Shown piece by piece: positions 36,500 to 44,741 of a stretch of DNA of 64,000 nucleotides (positions are counted from its first letter, which is position 1; each line of letters starts with the position of its first letter). Location of the stretch: contig NZ_LODW01000041.1 of the NCBI RefSeq assembly GCF_002914525.1, positions 117,700-181,699 of the forward strand, given 5' to 3'. The stretch is from Rhizobium hidalgonense. Lineage in GTDB: Bacteria; Pseudomonadota; Alphaproteobacteria; Rhizobiales; Rhizobiaceae. The notes under the pieces were generated by a model that saw only the letters and a list, made by a program, of their open reading frames with translations, had not been told where the DNA came from and did not search any database. The position numbers and the translations under genes are program-made.

Positions 36500-37777
36500 A
36501 TGGAGAAACGCCGTTTTGCCCTGATCGGCACCGGAAACCGCGGCACCACCATGTGGGGCAAGGATCTGCTTTCCGGCTGGCGCGAACATGTCGACCTCAC
36601 CGCCATCGTCGAGAAGAATTCGCTGCGCGGCGAGCGCGCCCGCAACATGATCGGCAGCAACGCGCCGCTCTACGAAAATATCGATTCCATGCTTGCCGAG
36701 CAGAAGCCGGATCTCGCCATCGTCTGCACGCCCGACCATACGCATGACGATATCATCGTGCGGGCCTTGGAGTCCGGCATCGATGTCATCACTGAAAAGC
36801 CGATGACCACCTCGATCGAGAAAATTCGCCGGATTCTCGACGCCGAAAAGCGAACCGGCCGCCGGGTCGACGTCTCCTTCAACTATCGCTACGCGCCGAC
36901 GGCGGCGAAGATCAAGGAATTGCTGAATGCCGGCGAGATCGGCCGGGTCACCTCGGTCGATTTTCACTGGTATCTCAACACCAAGCACGGCGCCGACTAT
37001 TTCCGCCGCTGGCATGCCTATACCGAAAATTCGGGCAGCCTGTTCGTCCACAAGGCCACCCACCATTTCGATCTGCTGAACTGGTATCTCGACAGCGATC
37101 CCGAGGCCGTCACCTCCTTCGCCGACCTGCAGAACTACGGCCGCAAGGGCCCGTTCCGCGGGCCGCGTTGCAAGCTCTGTCCGCATGCGCAGGAATGCGA
37201 CTATTATCTCGATCTGGAAAAAGATCCCTTCCTCGATCAGCTCTACGAAGACCCTTCGAAGATTGACGGCTATTTCCGCGACGGCTGCGTCTTCCGCGAG
37301 GATATCGACATTCCCGATACGATGGTGGTCAGTCTCCGCTACCGCAACAATGTCCATGTCTCCTATTCGCTGAATACCTTCCAGCCGATCGAAGGCCATC
37401 ACCTTGCTTTCAACGGCACCAAGGGACGCATCGAGCTTCGCCAATATGAGGCGCAGCCCTGGGAAGAGCCGAAACAGGACACGATCCTGCTGATCCGCAA
37501 TTTCCCGAACGGCAAGGAAGCTGTCGAACGCATCACCGTTCCGCATTTCACCGGCGGCCATTACGGCGGCGACGATCGGATGCGCAACATGATCTTCAAA
37601 CCCGATATGGAAGACCGGCTTGGCCAGCGCGCCGGCACGCGGGCGGGCGCCATGTCCGTGCTTTGCGGCATTGCCGCGCTGACGAGTTCGCGCACCGGCA
37701 AGGTCGTCGACATCGCCGATCTGATGCCCGAACTTGCCAATGACGGTTCGCCCAATTCGTTGAGAACACCACGCTGA
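36500..37777 (+). CDS. Gfo/Idh/MocA oxidoreductase with cysteine cluster
   Basis: A 425-residue oxidoreductase. The nucleotide-binding start is FALIGTGNRGTTMWGKDLL, the catalytic motif TEKPMTTS (EKP at 99-101), and the active-site region HKATHHFDLLNWYLDSDPEA. A Cys cluster is inserted at 224-263: CKLCPHAQECDYY gives C224-x2-C227-x5-C233, with C263 in DGCVF. This may bind zinc or an iron-sulfur centre. The ATG at 36500 follows AGGAGG. It is the last gene of the operon and converges on the hydroxyacid dehydrogenase. Confidence 0.87.
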   Translation: MEKRRFALIGTGNRGTTMWGKDLLSGWREHVDLTAIVEKNSLRGERARNMIGSNAPLYENIDSMLAEQKPDLAIVCTPDHTHDDIIVRALESGIDVITEKPMTTSIEKIRRILDAEKRTGRRVDVSFNYRYAPTAAKIKELLNAGEIGRVTSVDFHWYLNTKHGADYFRRWHAYTENSGSLFVHKATHHFDLLNWYLDSDPEAVTSFADLQNYGRKGPFRGPRCKLCPHAQECDYYLDLEKDPFLDQLYEDPSKIDGYFRDGCVFREDIDIPDTMVVSLRYRNNVHVSYSLNTFQPIEGHHLAFNGTKGRIELRQYEAQPWEEPKQDTILLIRNFPNGKEAVERITVPHFTGGHYGGDDRMRNMIFKPDMEDRLGQRAGTRAGAMSVLCGIAALTSSRTGKVVDIADLMPELANDGSPNSLRTPR

Positions 37778-37803
37778 CAAACGGCAGCTCGACGCGGCAC
37801 GCG

Positions 37804-38814
37804 TCAGGCAATGTTTTCAAGATTCTCCCGGCGGATCTGGTAGAGCAGCGGCCGACCGGCCGCAAAACGCTCGACTTCATCGGCCACCATCGCACCGAGA
37901 CGCGCCCGTTCCAGCCCGATCGCGCCGGCGATATGCGGGGTCAGAAAGACATTCGGGAGATCGTAAAACGGAGAGTCCGGCTCGGGGATCTCCGGCTCGG
38001 TCACGTCGATGATCGCGTCGAAGCGGCCGGTCTTCAGCTCCGAAAGCAGGGCTGCCTCATCGATGAGGATGCCGCGCGCGGTGTTGATCAGCGTCGCCCC
38101 GTCCTTCATCAGCGATAGTCTTCGCGCATCGATCATATGCTGTGTCGACGGCAGCGATGGCGCATGCAGTGAAACGATATCGGCTCGCCGCATCAACTCG
38201 TCGAGATCGACCTTTTCCGCTCCGAGTCCGGCGGCATCAGTGGCATCGAGCATGGGATCGAACAGCAGCAGCCTGTAGTCGAAGGGTTTCAAGAGTTCGA
38301 TTACCCGCCTGCCGATGCGCGAGGCGCCGACGATGCCGAGGGTTCGTCCATAGTTGCCGATCGCTTCCCGCTGCATCGGATAGGTCCGATCGCGGTTGCG
38401 GTCGCCGACGTAGAGATCGCGGAAACGGAAGGCGCGTTTGCCGGCGAAGAGGATCGCAGCGAGCGTGAATTCGCCAACCGGCACGGCATTGGCCTCGGCC
38501 GAATGGCTGACCGCTATCCCCGCTGCGAAAATGGCATCGTCGATGATGCCCTTGACCGTGCCCGCCGCATGGACGACGAGGCGCAGCCGCGGCGCGGCAG
38601 CGGGAATCTCCGGTCCGACATAGGGCGCACCCCAGCCGGTGATCAGGATTTCCGCTTCTGAAAGCAGGCGTCTTGCGCGCGCATCGTCCAACCGCTGCAG
38701 CGGCTCGGGATCCAGCAGGCGGCCGATCGTGTCGAGGCGGCCCAGGATCTCATCGGGCAGAACATGCTCGGTACGCGACGGCTCCATGGCAAGCACGATG
38801 GCCGGACGGCTCAT
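37804..38814 (-). CDS. D-isomer-specific 2-hydroxyacid dehydrogenase
   Basis: A 336-residue NAD-dependent dehydrogenase. The nucleotide-binding motif is TLGIVGASRIGRRVIELL (glycines near 150-165), followed by SLHAPSLPSTQHMIDARRLS, LINTARGILIDEAAL with the catalytic Arg region, a Glu in DVTEPEIPEPDSPF, and the catalytic His in FLTPHIAGAIG. It is last in a LacI-DUF2264-dehydrogenase operon and overlaps the DUF2264 gene by 4 bases. It could oxidise or reduce a sugar-derived hydroxyacid. Confidence 0.87.
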   Translation of the reverse strand: MSRPAIVLAMEPSRTEHVLPDEILGRLDTIGRLLDPEPLQRLDDARARRLLSEAEILITGWGAPYVGPEIPAAAPRLRLVVHAAGTVKGIIDDAIFAAGIAVSHSAEANAVPVGEFTLAAILFAGKRAFRFRDLYVGDRNRDRTYPMQREAIGNYGRTLGIVGASRIGRRVIELLKPFDYRLLLFDPMLDATDAAGLGAEKVDLDELMRRADIVSLHAPSLPSTQHMIDARRLSLMKDGATLINTARGILIDEAALLSELKTGRFDAIIDVTEPEIPEPDSPFYDLPNVFLTPHIAGAIGLERARLGAMVADEVERFAAGRPLLYQIRRENLENIA

Positions 38815-40673
38815 GGCATCTGTCCCGGCGCTTCGATGGCGCTGACGGTGACGCCCTTTTCCCGCACCAAGGCCTGCAGCGCCGCAATATCAGGCGCTTT
38901 CGGCGGACGCGTCCAGGCAGACGAGGCGGCAGCCGGATCATCCAGCGCCAGCACCGCCGTCACCAGAATCGTCTCGCCAACCGGAATCTGACCGCGCAGC
39001 TGCGGCACGATAGTCTTGGCGACGATCACATTGGTGTTGGGCTGTGCCTTCTGGGTCAGTCCGACGCGTTTGACCGAAGAGCCGAGATCGAGAATCCCGG
39101 TAAAATCACCTTCGCCAATCGCATAGGCTGCCCCCTCCGAGGCCGACAGCCTATCCTGCTCGAAGTCGCGGCGGCCGATAGCAAAGCCGCCTTCGGCAAT
39201 CCGCAGCGGCCGGCCCGACGTGATCCGGTGGAGGCGGATATGCCAGGGGGCAGCGGGCACGAGCCAAGTTTCGACGTCGACATCGGGGAAGGGCGACCAT
39301 CTCGCATGAAGCACGTCGCCCGCGAGCCGGGCTTCCTCATTCGTTTCGCGCACGCGGTAGTGCAGGCCGTCATCGCTGAAGGCCAGCATCGAATCGAAGG
39401 CGGCCAGCGCAAAACCGCGTTCGTCGGATTCGACGCTGAAACCGTAGCGGGTGGAATAAGCGAATTTCGCATATTTTTCGGTGCCAAAACGCATCTGCAG
39501 GTTTTCCTGGCCTGATGACAGCGCCACGACATCGCCGCCCGCCCGCATGATCACCATGCCGGGATGACGCTGGGGGATGACAGAGGGCGCCGGTTCCGGC
39601 GCCTTTTCCTCAGCGGTCCAGAACGGATGATCCTCGGCGACTGCCAGCGGCAGGAAGGCCTTGAGCGCCCAGTAGGGCGAGCCGGCGGAATTGTAACTTT
39701 CCGACATCAGCAGGTTCGGATAGCCGAAACCGATCGACAGCACGCCGTCGCGATCGGCAATCGGCTTGTCCTTCCACCAGCGCAGGTGCTGCAGGCAGAG
39801 ATGCTTGACCTCGCCCCAGGGCAAAGCCTCGAGATCGGCAAAGGCAAGCGCCGACCAGAAGCCGGCGCAGGCGAAACGATAGGTCAGGCTGCGGCCGAAG
39901 GGGATGGTCGCGCCGTCAGCGGCAAACCAGTGGCGGAAATCCTGGGCAAAGAGGACCGCGCGCTCGCGGTAGCGTTTGGCGTAGTCGTCGTCGACGAGCT
40001 TGGAATAGATCAGGCCATAGAAATGCATGGCGAAGGGAATGTAGTGGTCGATGCGGCGGACGTTTCCATCGCGATACCAGCCGTCGCCGATATAGAAGCC
40101 TTCGAGCTCCTGCAGATATTGCCGGGTCAGGCTGCGATCGAAATCGGCGCCGAGACGGTCGAGCCCGATGTCGACGAAGATGCGGAAGAATTTCCAGTTG
40201 TTGTCGGCATAGTCGAATTGCCTGGCATGTTTGAGATAGGCGACGACATTGCTGCGGGCGCGCGTATCAAGCGGTTCCCAGATCTTTTCCGGCACGAGCG
40301 CCAGAGCAAAACCGACAGCGGCAAGCTCGACCATGCGCTGATCGCGACCGTTGACCGTACCCCAATATTCCGGATGGGCGGGATCGGTGCCGTTTGCAAG
40401 GCCCTCGGCGAAGCGATGCCAATGGGCGAAGTCGCCCTTGCCGGCGCCAAGCGGCGCCAAGCCCCAGAGCGGGCGGGCAAAGCCCTCGAGATCGGCCGCC
40501 GCCCGGTCGAAATGGGCGGCGGCGCCGCTCAGCCTGACGCGGGCATTGCCTTTTGAGAAACAGGCAAGCAGCGGATCGAAGAGATCAAGCAGGGCACGGC
40601 TCATATCCGCACGGGTTTCCAGCGGATTGCCTGCAAGCGGGTTGGCGCTGGCGGGATCATAGGTCATCGGCAT
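38811..40673 (-). CDS. DUF2264 domain protein
   Basis: A 620-residue protein. The N-terminal half (about 10-370) is DUF2264, an all-helical region rich in aromatic residues, with WGLAPLGAGKGDFAHWHRFA and WYRDGNVRRIDHYIPFAMHF, reminiscent of alpha/alpha barrels of glycan-active enzymes. The C-terminal part (390-600) is beta-rich. No signal peptide is present, so it acts inside the cell. The ATG at 40673 overlaps the LacI stop by one base. Function is unknown; an unsaturated-glycoside or oligosaccharide hydrolase role is plausible. Confidence 0.8.
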   Translation of the reverse strand: MPMTYDPASANPLAGNPLETRADMSRALLDLFDPLLACFSKGNARVRLSGAAAHFDRAAADLEGFARPLWGLAPLGAGKGDFAHWHRFAEGLANGTDPAHPEYWGTVNGRDQRMVELAAVGFALALVPEKIWEPLDTRARSNVVAYLKHARQFDYADNNWKFFRIFVDIGLDRLGADFDRSLTRQYLQELEGFYIGDGWYRDGNVRRIDHYIPFAMHFYGLIYSKLVDDDYAKRYRERAVLFAQDFRHWFAADGATIPFGRSLTYRFACAGFWSALAFADLEALPWGEVKHLCLQHLRWWKDKPIADRDGVLSIGFGYPNLLMSESYNSAGSPYWALKAFLPLAVAEDHPFWTAEEKAPEPAPSVIPQRHPGMVIMRAGGDVVALSSGQENLQMRFGTEKYAKFAYSTRYGFSVESDERGFALAAFDSMLAFSDDGLHYRVRETNEEARLAGDVLHARWSPFPDVDVETWLVPAAPWHIRLHRITSGRPLRIAEGGFAIGRRDFEQDRLSASEGAAYAIGEGDFTGILDLGSSVKRVGLTQKAQPNTNVIVAKTIVPQLRGQIPVGETILVTAVLALDDPAAASSAWTRPPKAPDIAALQALVREKGVTVSAIEAPGQMP

Positions 40674-41704
40674 CACTCACGGGTTTCAGCATTCGGAACG
40701 GTCCCTCCCGGAACGGGAACGACGGCCTGGCAGATGTGGCGCGCCGGCGCCGTCCTGTTGCGGAAACGGGACAGCATCAGCGAAACGGCCTCGCGCCCGA
40801 GGGCGGCGCGGTCGACACGCATGGTGGAAAGCTGCGGATTGGTCATCAGCGCACAGGGCAGATCATCGAAGCCGACGATCGCAAAATCCTCCGGCACACG
40901 CAGACCGGCCTCGGTGACCGCCTCGAGCACACCGACCGCGATGAAATCATTCATGCAGAAGGCGGCGGTAAAACCGGCATTCTCGGCAAGGATCGCGGCC
41001 GTGCGTTCGTGGGCCTCGCCGCTGGCGCTGCCCTTCAGCGTCATCGAGACGAAACGGCCCTCGGCGCCGGGAACGGCAGCAATCGCCGCCTCGAAACCAC
41101 GGATGCGCTCCCGGATCGTCTGGCGATGGGAACCGCTCATATGCAGAATTCGACGATGGCCAGCCTGCATCAGCCGGTTGGTGGCCTGATAAGCACCGAA
41201 GAAATTGGCCGGCGAAACGCCATCGAACTGCATCATGGGATCGGTACCATTGACGAGAACCGCCGGCGTCAGAGTGTCGCGCAGCCAACCGCGCAGCATC
41301 TCGTTCGGATCAAGGCCGACAAGAAAGAGCCCTTCGGCGCCCGCGGCCTGCATATAGTCGCGCACAGCATCCGGCGTAGTGCGATCCTCGCGAACCATAC
41401 GGATTTCAAAGGGCATGCCCGCTTCGGCAGCGCCGGCGCGCAGTCCCTCGACGATCGCTTCGTAGAAGACACTGAGGCCGCCGGTGACGCCGTCGCTGGC
41501 GATCAGCGCCAGCCCGCCAGCAACGGCTTCAGTCGCAGCCTTGACGGGATAGCCGTGCTCGGCAGCCACCTTCAAGATCTGGCGGCGCACGGTTTCGCTG
41601 ATGCCGGGTTCGTTGGCGAGCACGCGCGACACCGTGGAAACGGAGACGCCGGCCAATGTGGCGATATCGGCCTGGCGCGGCCGTCTGCTTTTTTGTTCGT
41701 TCAT
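40673..41704 (-). CDS. LacI family transcriptional regulator
   Basis: A 343-residue repressor. The N-terminal helix-turn-helix is RQADIATLAGVSVSTVSRVL and the hinge ANEPGISETVRRQILKVAAE follows. The rest is a periplasmic-binding-protein-like sugar domain (65-330). It is first in the operon with DUF2264 and the hydroxyacid dehydrogenase and is divergent from a solute-binding protein gene. A 12-bp palindrome with TGCAAATTTGCA in between is a likely operator. Confidence 0.92.
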   Translation of the reverse strand: MNEQKSRRPRQADIATLAGVSVSTVSRVLANEPGISETVRRQILKVAAEHGYPVKAATEAVAGGLALIASDGVTGGLSVFYEAIVEGLRAGAAEAGMPFEIRMVREDRTTPDAVRDYMQAAGAEGLFLVGLDPNEMLRGWLRDTLTPAVLVNGTDPMMQFDGVSPANFFGAYQATNRLMQAGHRRILHMSGSHRQTIRERIRGFEAAIAAVPGAEGRFVSMTLKGSASGEAHERTAAILAENAGFTAAFCMNDFIAVGVLEAVTEAGLRVPEDFAIVGFDDLPCALMTNPQLSTMRVDRAALGREAVSLMLSRFRNRTAPARHICQAVVPVPGGTVPNAETRE

Positions 41705-41725
41705 ATGTAAAGTTTATGCAATTTA

Positions 41726-41737
41726 TGCAAATTTGCA
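41726..41737. promoter_or_regulatory. Candidate LacI-family operator
   Basis: TGCAAATTTGCA is a perfect 12-bp palindrome in the AT-rich spacer between lacI-type and binding-protein genes. Related TTATGCAA and TTGCAA half sites lie on both sides (41713-41759). Confidence 0.5.
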
Positions 41738-41848
41738 AGATAATCTTTATTTCTTGCAATAAATTTTTTTTTGCGTACTCTTTGTGACGAAATGCTCGCA
41801 AACGCCGTTGGAGGATGGCAGCAGGCATATTGGGACAAGGAGGATATT

Positions 41849-43135
41849 ATGCAGGTCAACCGCCGTTCATTTCTGATGGGATCAGCCGGAGCAGCCGCCG
41901 GCCTTGCCCTTGGCGCGGGAAGCGCTATTCCGGCTTTTGCCGAGGACGCCTCGCTGCGTGCCATGTGGTGGGGGTCGAACGACCGCGCCAAGCGTACACT
42001 CGACGTCGCCAAACTCTATCAATCGAAGACACCCGGCGTCACGATCGTCGGTGAATCGCTGTCCGGCGACGGCTACTGGACGAAGCTCGCAACCCAGATG
42101 GCCGGCCGCTCGATCGCCGACGTCTTCCAACTCGAACCGGGAACGATCTCCGACTATTCCAAGCGTGGCGCCTGCCTTCCGCTCGACGAATTCGTCCCCT
42201 CGGCACTGAAGGTCCAGTCCTTCGGCCCCGACATGCTGAAGCTGACCACCATCGACGGCAAACTCTATGGTGTCGGCCTCGGCCTCAACTCCTTCTCGAT
42301 GTTTTTCGACACGGTCGAATTCGAAATGGCCGGCATCCCGCTGCCGACACCCGACCTAACCTGGGAGGAGTACGCCAAGCTCGCCGTGGAACTCACAAAA
42401 TCTTCCGGCAAGAGCGGCGGCCCCTATGCGGCCCGCTACGCCTATGTGTTCGACGCCTGGCTGCGCCAGCGCGGCAAGAGCCTTTTTGCAAAGGAAAGCG
42501 TCGGGCTTGGCTTCACGGCCGACGACGCCACCGAATGGTTCGACTATTGGGAGAAGCTGCGCAAGGCCGGCGGCACCGTTGCCGCCGACGTGCAGACGCT
42601 CGATCAGAACACCATCGACACCAATTGCCTCGGTCTCGGCAAATCGGTGATCGGCATGGCCTATTCCAACCAGATGATCGGCTATCAGCTGATCATCAAG
42701 AACAAGCTCGGCATCACCATGCTGCCGCGCGAAAATAAAGGCGGGCCGTCGGGCCACTACTACCGTCCGGCGCTGATCTGGAGTCTCGGCGCCACGACGA
42801 AGAACGGCGAAGCGGCCGCGAAATTCATCGACTTTTTCGTCAACGATATCGAGGCCGGCAAAATCCTCGGCGTCGAGCGCGGCGTGCCGATGTCGCCGAC
42901 GGTGCGCGCGGCCATCCTGCCGCAGCTCAACCCGACGGAGCAGGAAACGGTCAAATACGTCAACCTTCTCAAGGATCAGGTCGGCGAGTATCCGCCGCCG
43001 GTGCCGATGGGCGCGACCCAGTTCGACCAGCGCGTGCTGCGCCCGATCTGCGACGAACTCGCCTTCGAACGGATTTCGCCCGCTGATGCGGCGACCCGGC
43101 TCATCGAAGAGGGTAAGGCGACGATCAAGGGATGA
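41849..43135 (+). CDS. Orphan sugar ABC substrate-binding protein
   Basis: A 428-residue extracellular binding protein with a twin-arginine-like signal NRRSFLMGSAGAAAGLALGA, ending in AFAE. It is a paralogue of the binding protein at 30979-32265: WWGSNDRAKRTLDVAKLYQS, PGVTIVGESLSGDGYWTKLA and TQMAGRS align closely with it. No permease or ATPase gene adjoins, so it may deliver ligand to the transporter encoded at 26928-30972. AAGGAGG precedes the ATG at 41849. A terminator follows. Confidence 0.9.
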   Translation: MQVNRRSFLMGSAGAAAGLALGAGSAIPAFAEDASLRAMWWGSNDRAKRTLDVAKLYQSKTPGVTIVGESLSGDGYWTKLATQMAGRSIADVFQLEPGTISDYSKRGACLPLDEFVPSALKVQSFGPDMLKLTTIDGKLYGVGLGLNSFSMFFDTVEFEMAGIPLPTPDLTWEEYAKLAVELTKSSGKSGGPYAARYAYVFDAWLRQRGKSLFAKESVGLGFTADDATEWFDYWEKLRKAGGTVAADVQTLDQNTIDTNCLGLGKSVIGMAYSNQMIGYQLIIKNKLGITMLPRENKGGPSGHYYRPALIWSLGATTKNGEAAAKFIDFFVNDIEAGKILGVERGVPMSPTVRAAILPQLNPTEQETVKYVNLLKDQVGEYPPPVPMGATQFDQRVLRPICDELAFERISPADAATRLIEEGKATIKG

Positions 43136-43160
43136 TCGATCGCCTGACAGCAGAGGAGAG

Positions 43161-43197
43161 GAGAGGCCCGCAAACCCCGGCGGGCCCTTCTCGTTTT
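43161..43197 (+). terminator. Terminator after the orphan binding-protein gene
   Basis: GGCCCGC (43165-43171) and GCGGGCC (43180-43186) pair, flanked by GAGA and TCTC, then GTTTT. Confidence 0.75.
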
Positions 43198-43204
43198 CAG
43201 GCTG

Positions 43205-44173
43205 TCAGTTGCCCAGGTTCCGGGCCACGCGCCAGTCCGGCCGGCCGAGATCGAAGGGCCAGGCGTGCACATCCCGGTCGTTGAAATAAACCACCTCCTG
43301 CAGATTGGGGAAGGCGCCCTGTTTCAGCGTCGCAGTTTCGATCCACGGCCTGATATAGGCGTCGCCGCCTTCATAACCGAGCTCCGCCACCCAGATGGGC
43401 TTCCCGTAGCCGGCGACGAGATCATAGCCCTGCTTCAATGCTTCCGAGAATGTCCGGTGCCCATTGTAGGCAAGTTCGTCGTAGCGCTGTAGGCCGAAGA
43501 CTGAGAGCCCGACTAGGTCGACATAATCGTCGCCGGGATAGTAGTTCTGCAAGCCCGGTTCTCCCTTCGGCGACCACATGAGTTCGGCGCCGGGCGCCTC
43601 CTGACGGATGATGTCCATCATCCGCTTATAGGCGGTGATATAATCCTGCGGGTTCCAGCCGGACCAGGAAAACCGCCCCGATTTGTCCTCCATCTCCTGT
43701 CCCCAGCGGACGATCACCGGGCTTTTCAGCTGCGATATCATCTGTGCGATCGCACGCATGTTGACATCGTAGTCGCCGCGCAGAACCTTTGCGCGAAGCT
43801 GGGCGGCGGTCAGTCGCCAGTCGACGTCCCAGGACCAGGGTTCCACTGAGATCAACAGGTTGCGGCCTCGGGCCAGCGCATAGGCGTCGGCAACACGCAG
43901 GGTTTCGAGGTCGACGTCCTCCCAGGGCAGAAACAGGGCTTCGGTCGAGACATTCGCCTGCGCGCCGAAATCGCCATGCGGATCGTAGGCGCCGAACTTG
44001 ATGCCGTCGGCATGAAGGACCGGGCGTTTATCGATGATCGACCGCACGCCCGCCGCCGGGTTCGGGGCAATGCCGGCATATTGCACTTCGCTGCGGCCCG
44101 GCAGATCCGCGACGCATAAGAAAAGCAGCGCCATCGCAGCGGTCGAGAGTTTGTTTTTCACCAGCTTCTTCAT
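43205..44173 (-). CDS. GH26-like secreted glycoside hydrolase
   Basis: A 322-residue protein with an N-terminal signal (STAAMALLFLCVADLPGRSE). The TIM-barrel sequence resembles family GH26 (beta-mannanase and related): Glu160 in VRWGQEMEDKSG is the likely acid and Glu264 in IWVAELGYEGG the likely nucleophile, with SWSGWNPQDYITAYKRMMDI between. It is the last gene of the polysaccharide operon, 3 bases after the DUF995-like gene. A hydrolase in a synthesis operon often trims or releases the nascent glycan, as with cellulose and alginate loci. Confidence 0.75.
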   Translation of the reverse strand: MKKLVKNKLSTAAMALLFLCVADLPGRSEVQYAGIAPNPAAGVRSIIDKRPVLHADGIKFGAYDPHGDFGAQANVSTEALFLPWEDVDLETLRVADAYALARGRNLLISVEPWSWDVDWRLTAAQLRAKVLRGDYDVNMRAIAQMISQLKSPVIVRWGQEMEDKSGRFSWSGWNPQDYITAYKRMMDIIRQEAPGAELMWSPKGEPGLQNYYPGDDYVDLVGLSVFGLQRYDELAYNGHRTFSEALKQGYDLVAGYGKPIWVAELGYEGGDAYIRPWIETATLKQGAFPNLQEVVYFNDRDVHAWPFDLGRPDWRVARNLGN

Positions 44174-44176
44174 GGC

Positions 44177-44704
44177 TCACCCTCCTTTTCGGGTTACTTC
44201 CTGACCGAGCAGGATCTGTTTCAGGTCATGCGCCTTGGCACTGACCGTATCCATGGGAACGAGCTTGCTGACCTCGTCATCCTCGCGTCCCGATCCATGG
44301 CGGAAGACGTACCATTTGCCGTCCGGCTGGCGCCGCTGATAGATCGTGCTGCCGATCTTGCGGTGGCCGAAACAGGTGCTGGCGCGGGCCGCGCCCTCGG
44401 CATTGGTCCAGGTGGCACGCATGCAGAGCTGGCCGAGATCGTCGACCACCCATCTGCCTTCGGCGAAAGACTGCTTGCCGTTGTCGTTCACCCAGGCGAC
44501 GAAGCGCCGGCCGTCATCCGAGAAACGGCCGCCGCCGGTGTTCCAGATCCAGGTCTTGTCGCCGTAGAGGCGATAGAGCTCATAGGCGCTCAGCGGCGTC
44601 GGCGCCGGCGCTTTCTTGCCGGCTGCCTCGGCGCCATGTGCCGCCATTGGCAGACACAGGCTGAGAGCAAGCGCCGCTCCATAACGTTTCGGTCCGATAC
44701 GCAT
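44177..44704 (-). CDS. DUF995-like exported protein
   Basis: A 175-residue protein with a signal peptide (RYGAALALSLCLPMAAHGAEA). The conserved core is LSAYELYRLYGDKTWIWNTG, FVAWVNDNGKQSFAEGRWVV and CMRATWTNAEGAARASTCFG, matching DUF995-type rhizobial proteins. Two cysteines could form a disulfide. It lies between the glycosyltransferase and GH26-like genes, so a periplasmic role with the polysaccharide is likely. The ATG at 44704 follows AGGAGG. Confidence 0.6.
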   Translation of the reverse strand: MRIGPKRYGAALALSLCLPMAAHGAEAAGKKAPAPTPLSAYELYRLYGDKTWIWNTGGGRFSDDGRRFVAWVNDNGKQSFAEGRWVVDDLGQLCMRATWTNAEGAARASTCFGHRKIGSTIYQRRQPDGKWYVFRHGSGREDDEVSKLVPMDTVSAKAHDLKQILLGQEVTRKGG

Positions 44705-44741
44705 TACATCCTCCTGTTCGACACTTGCCGGTTGCGCCGGC

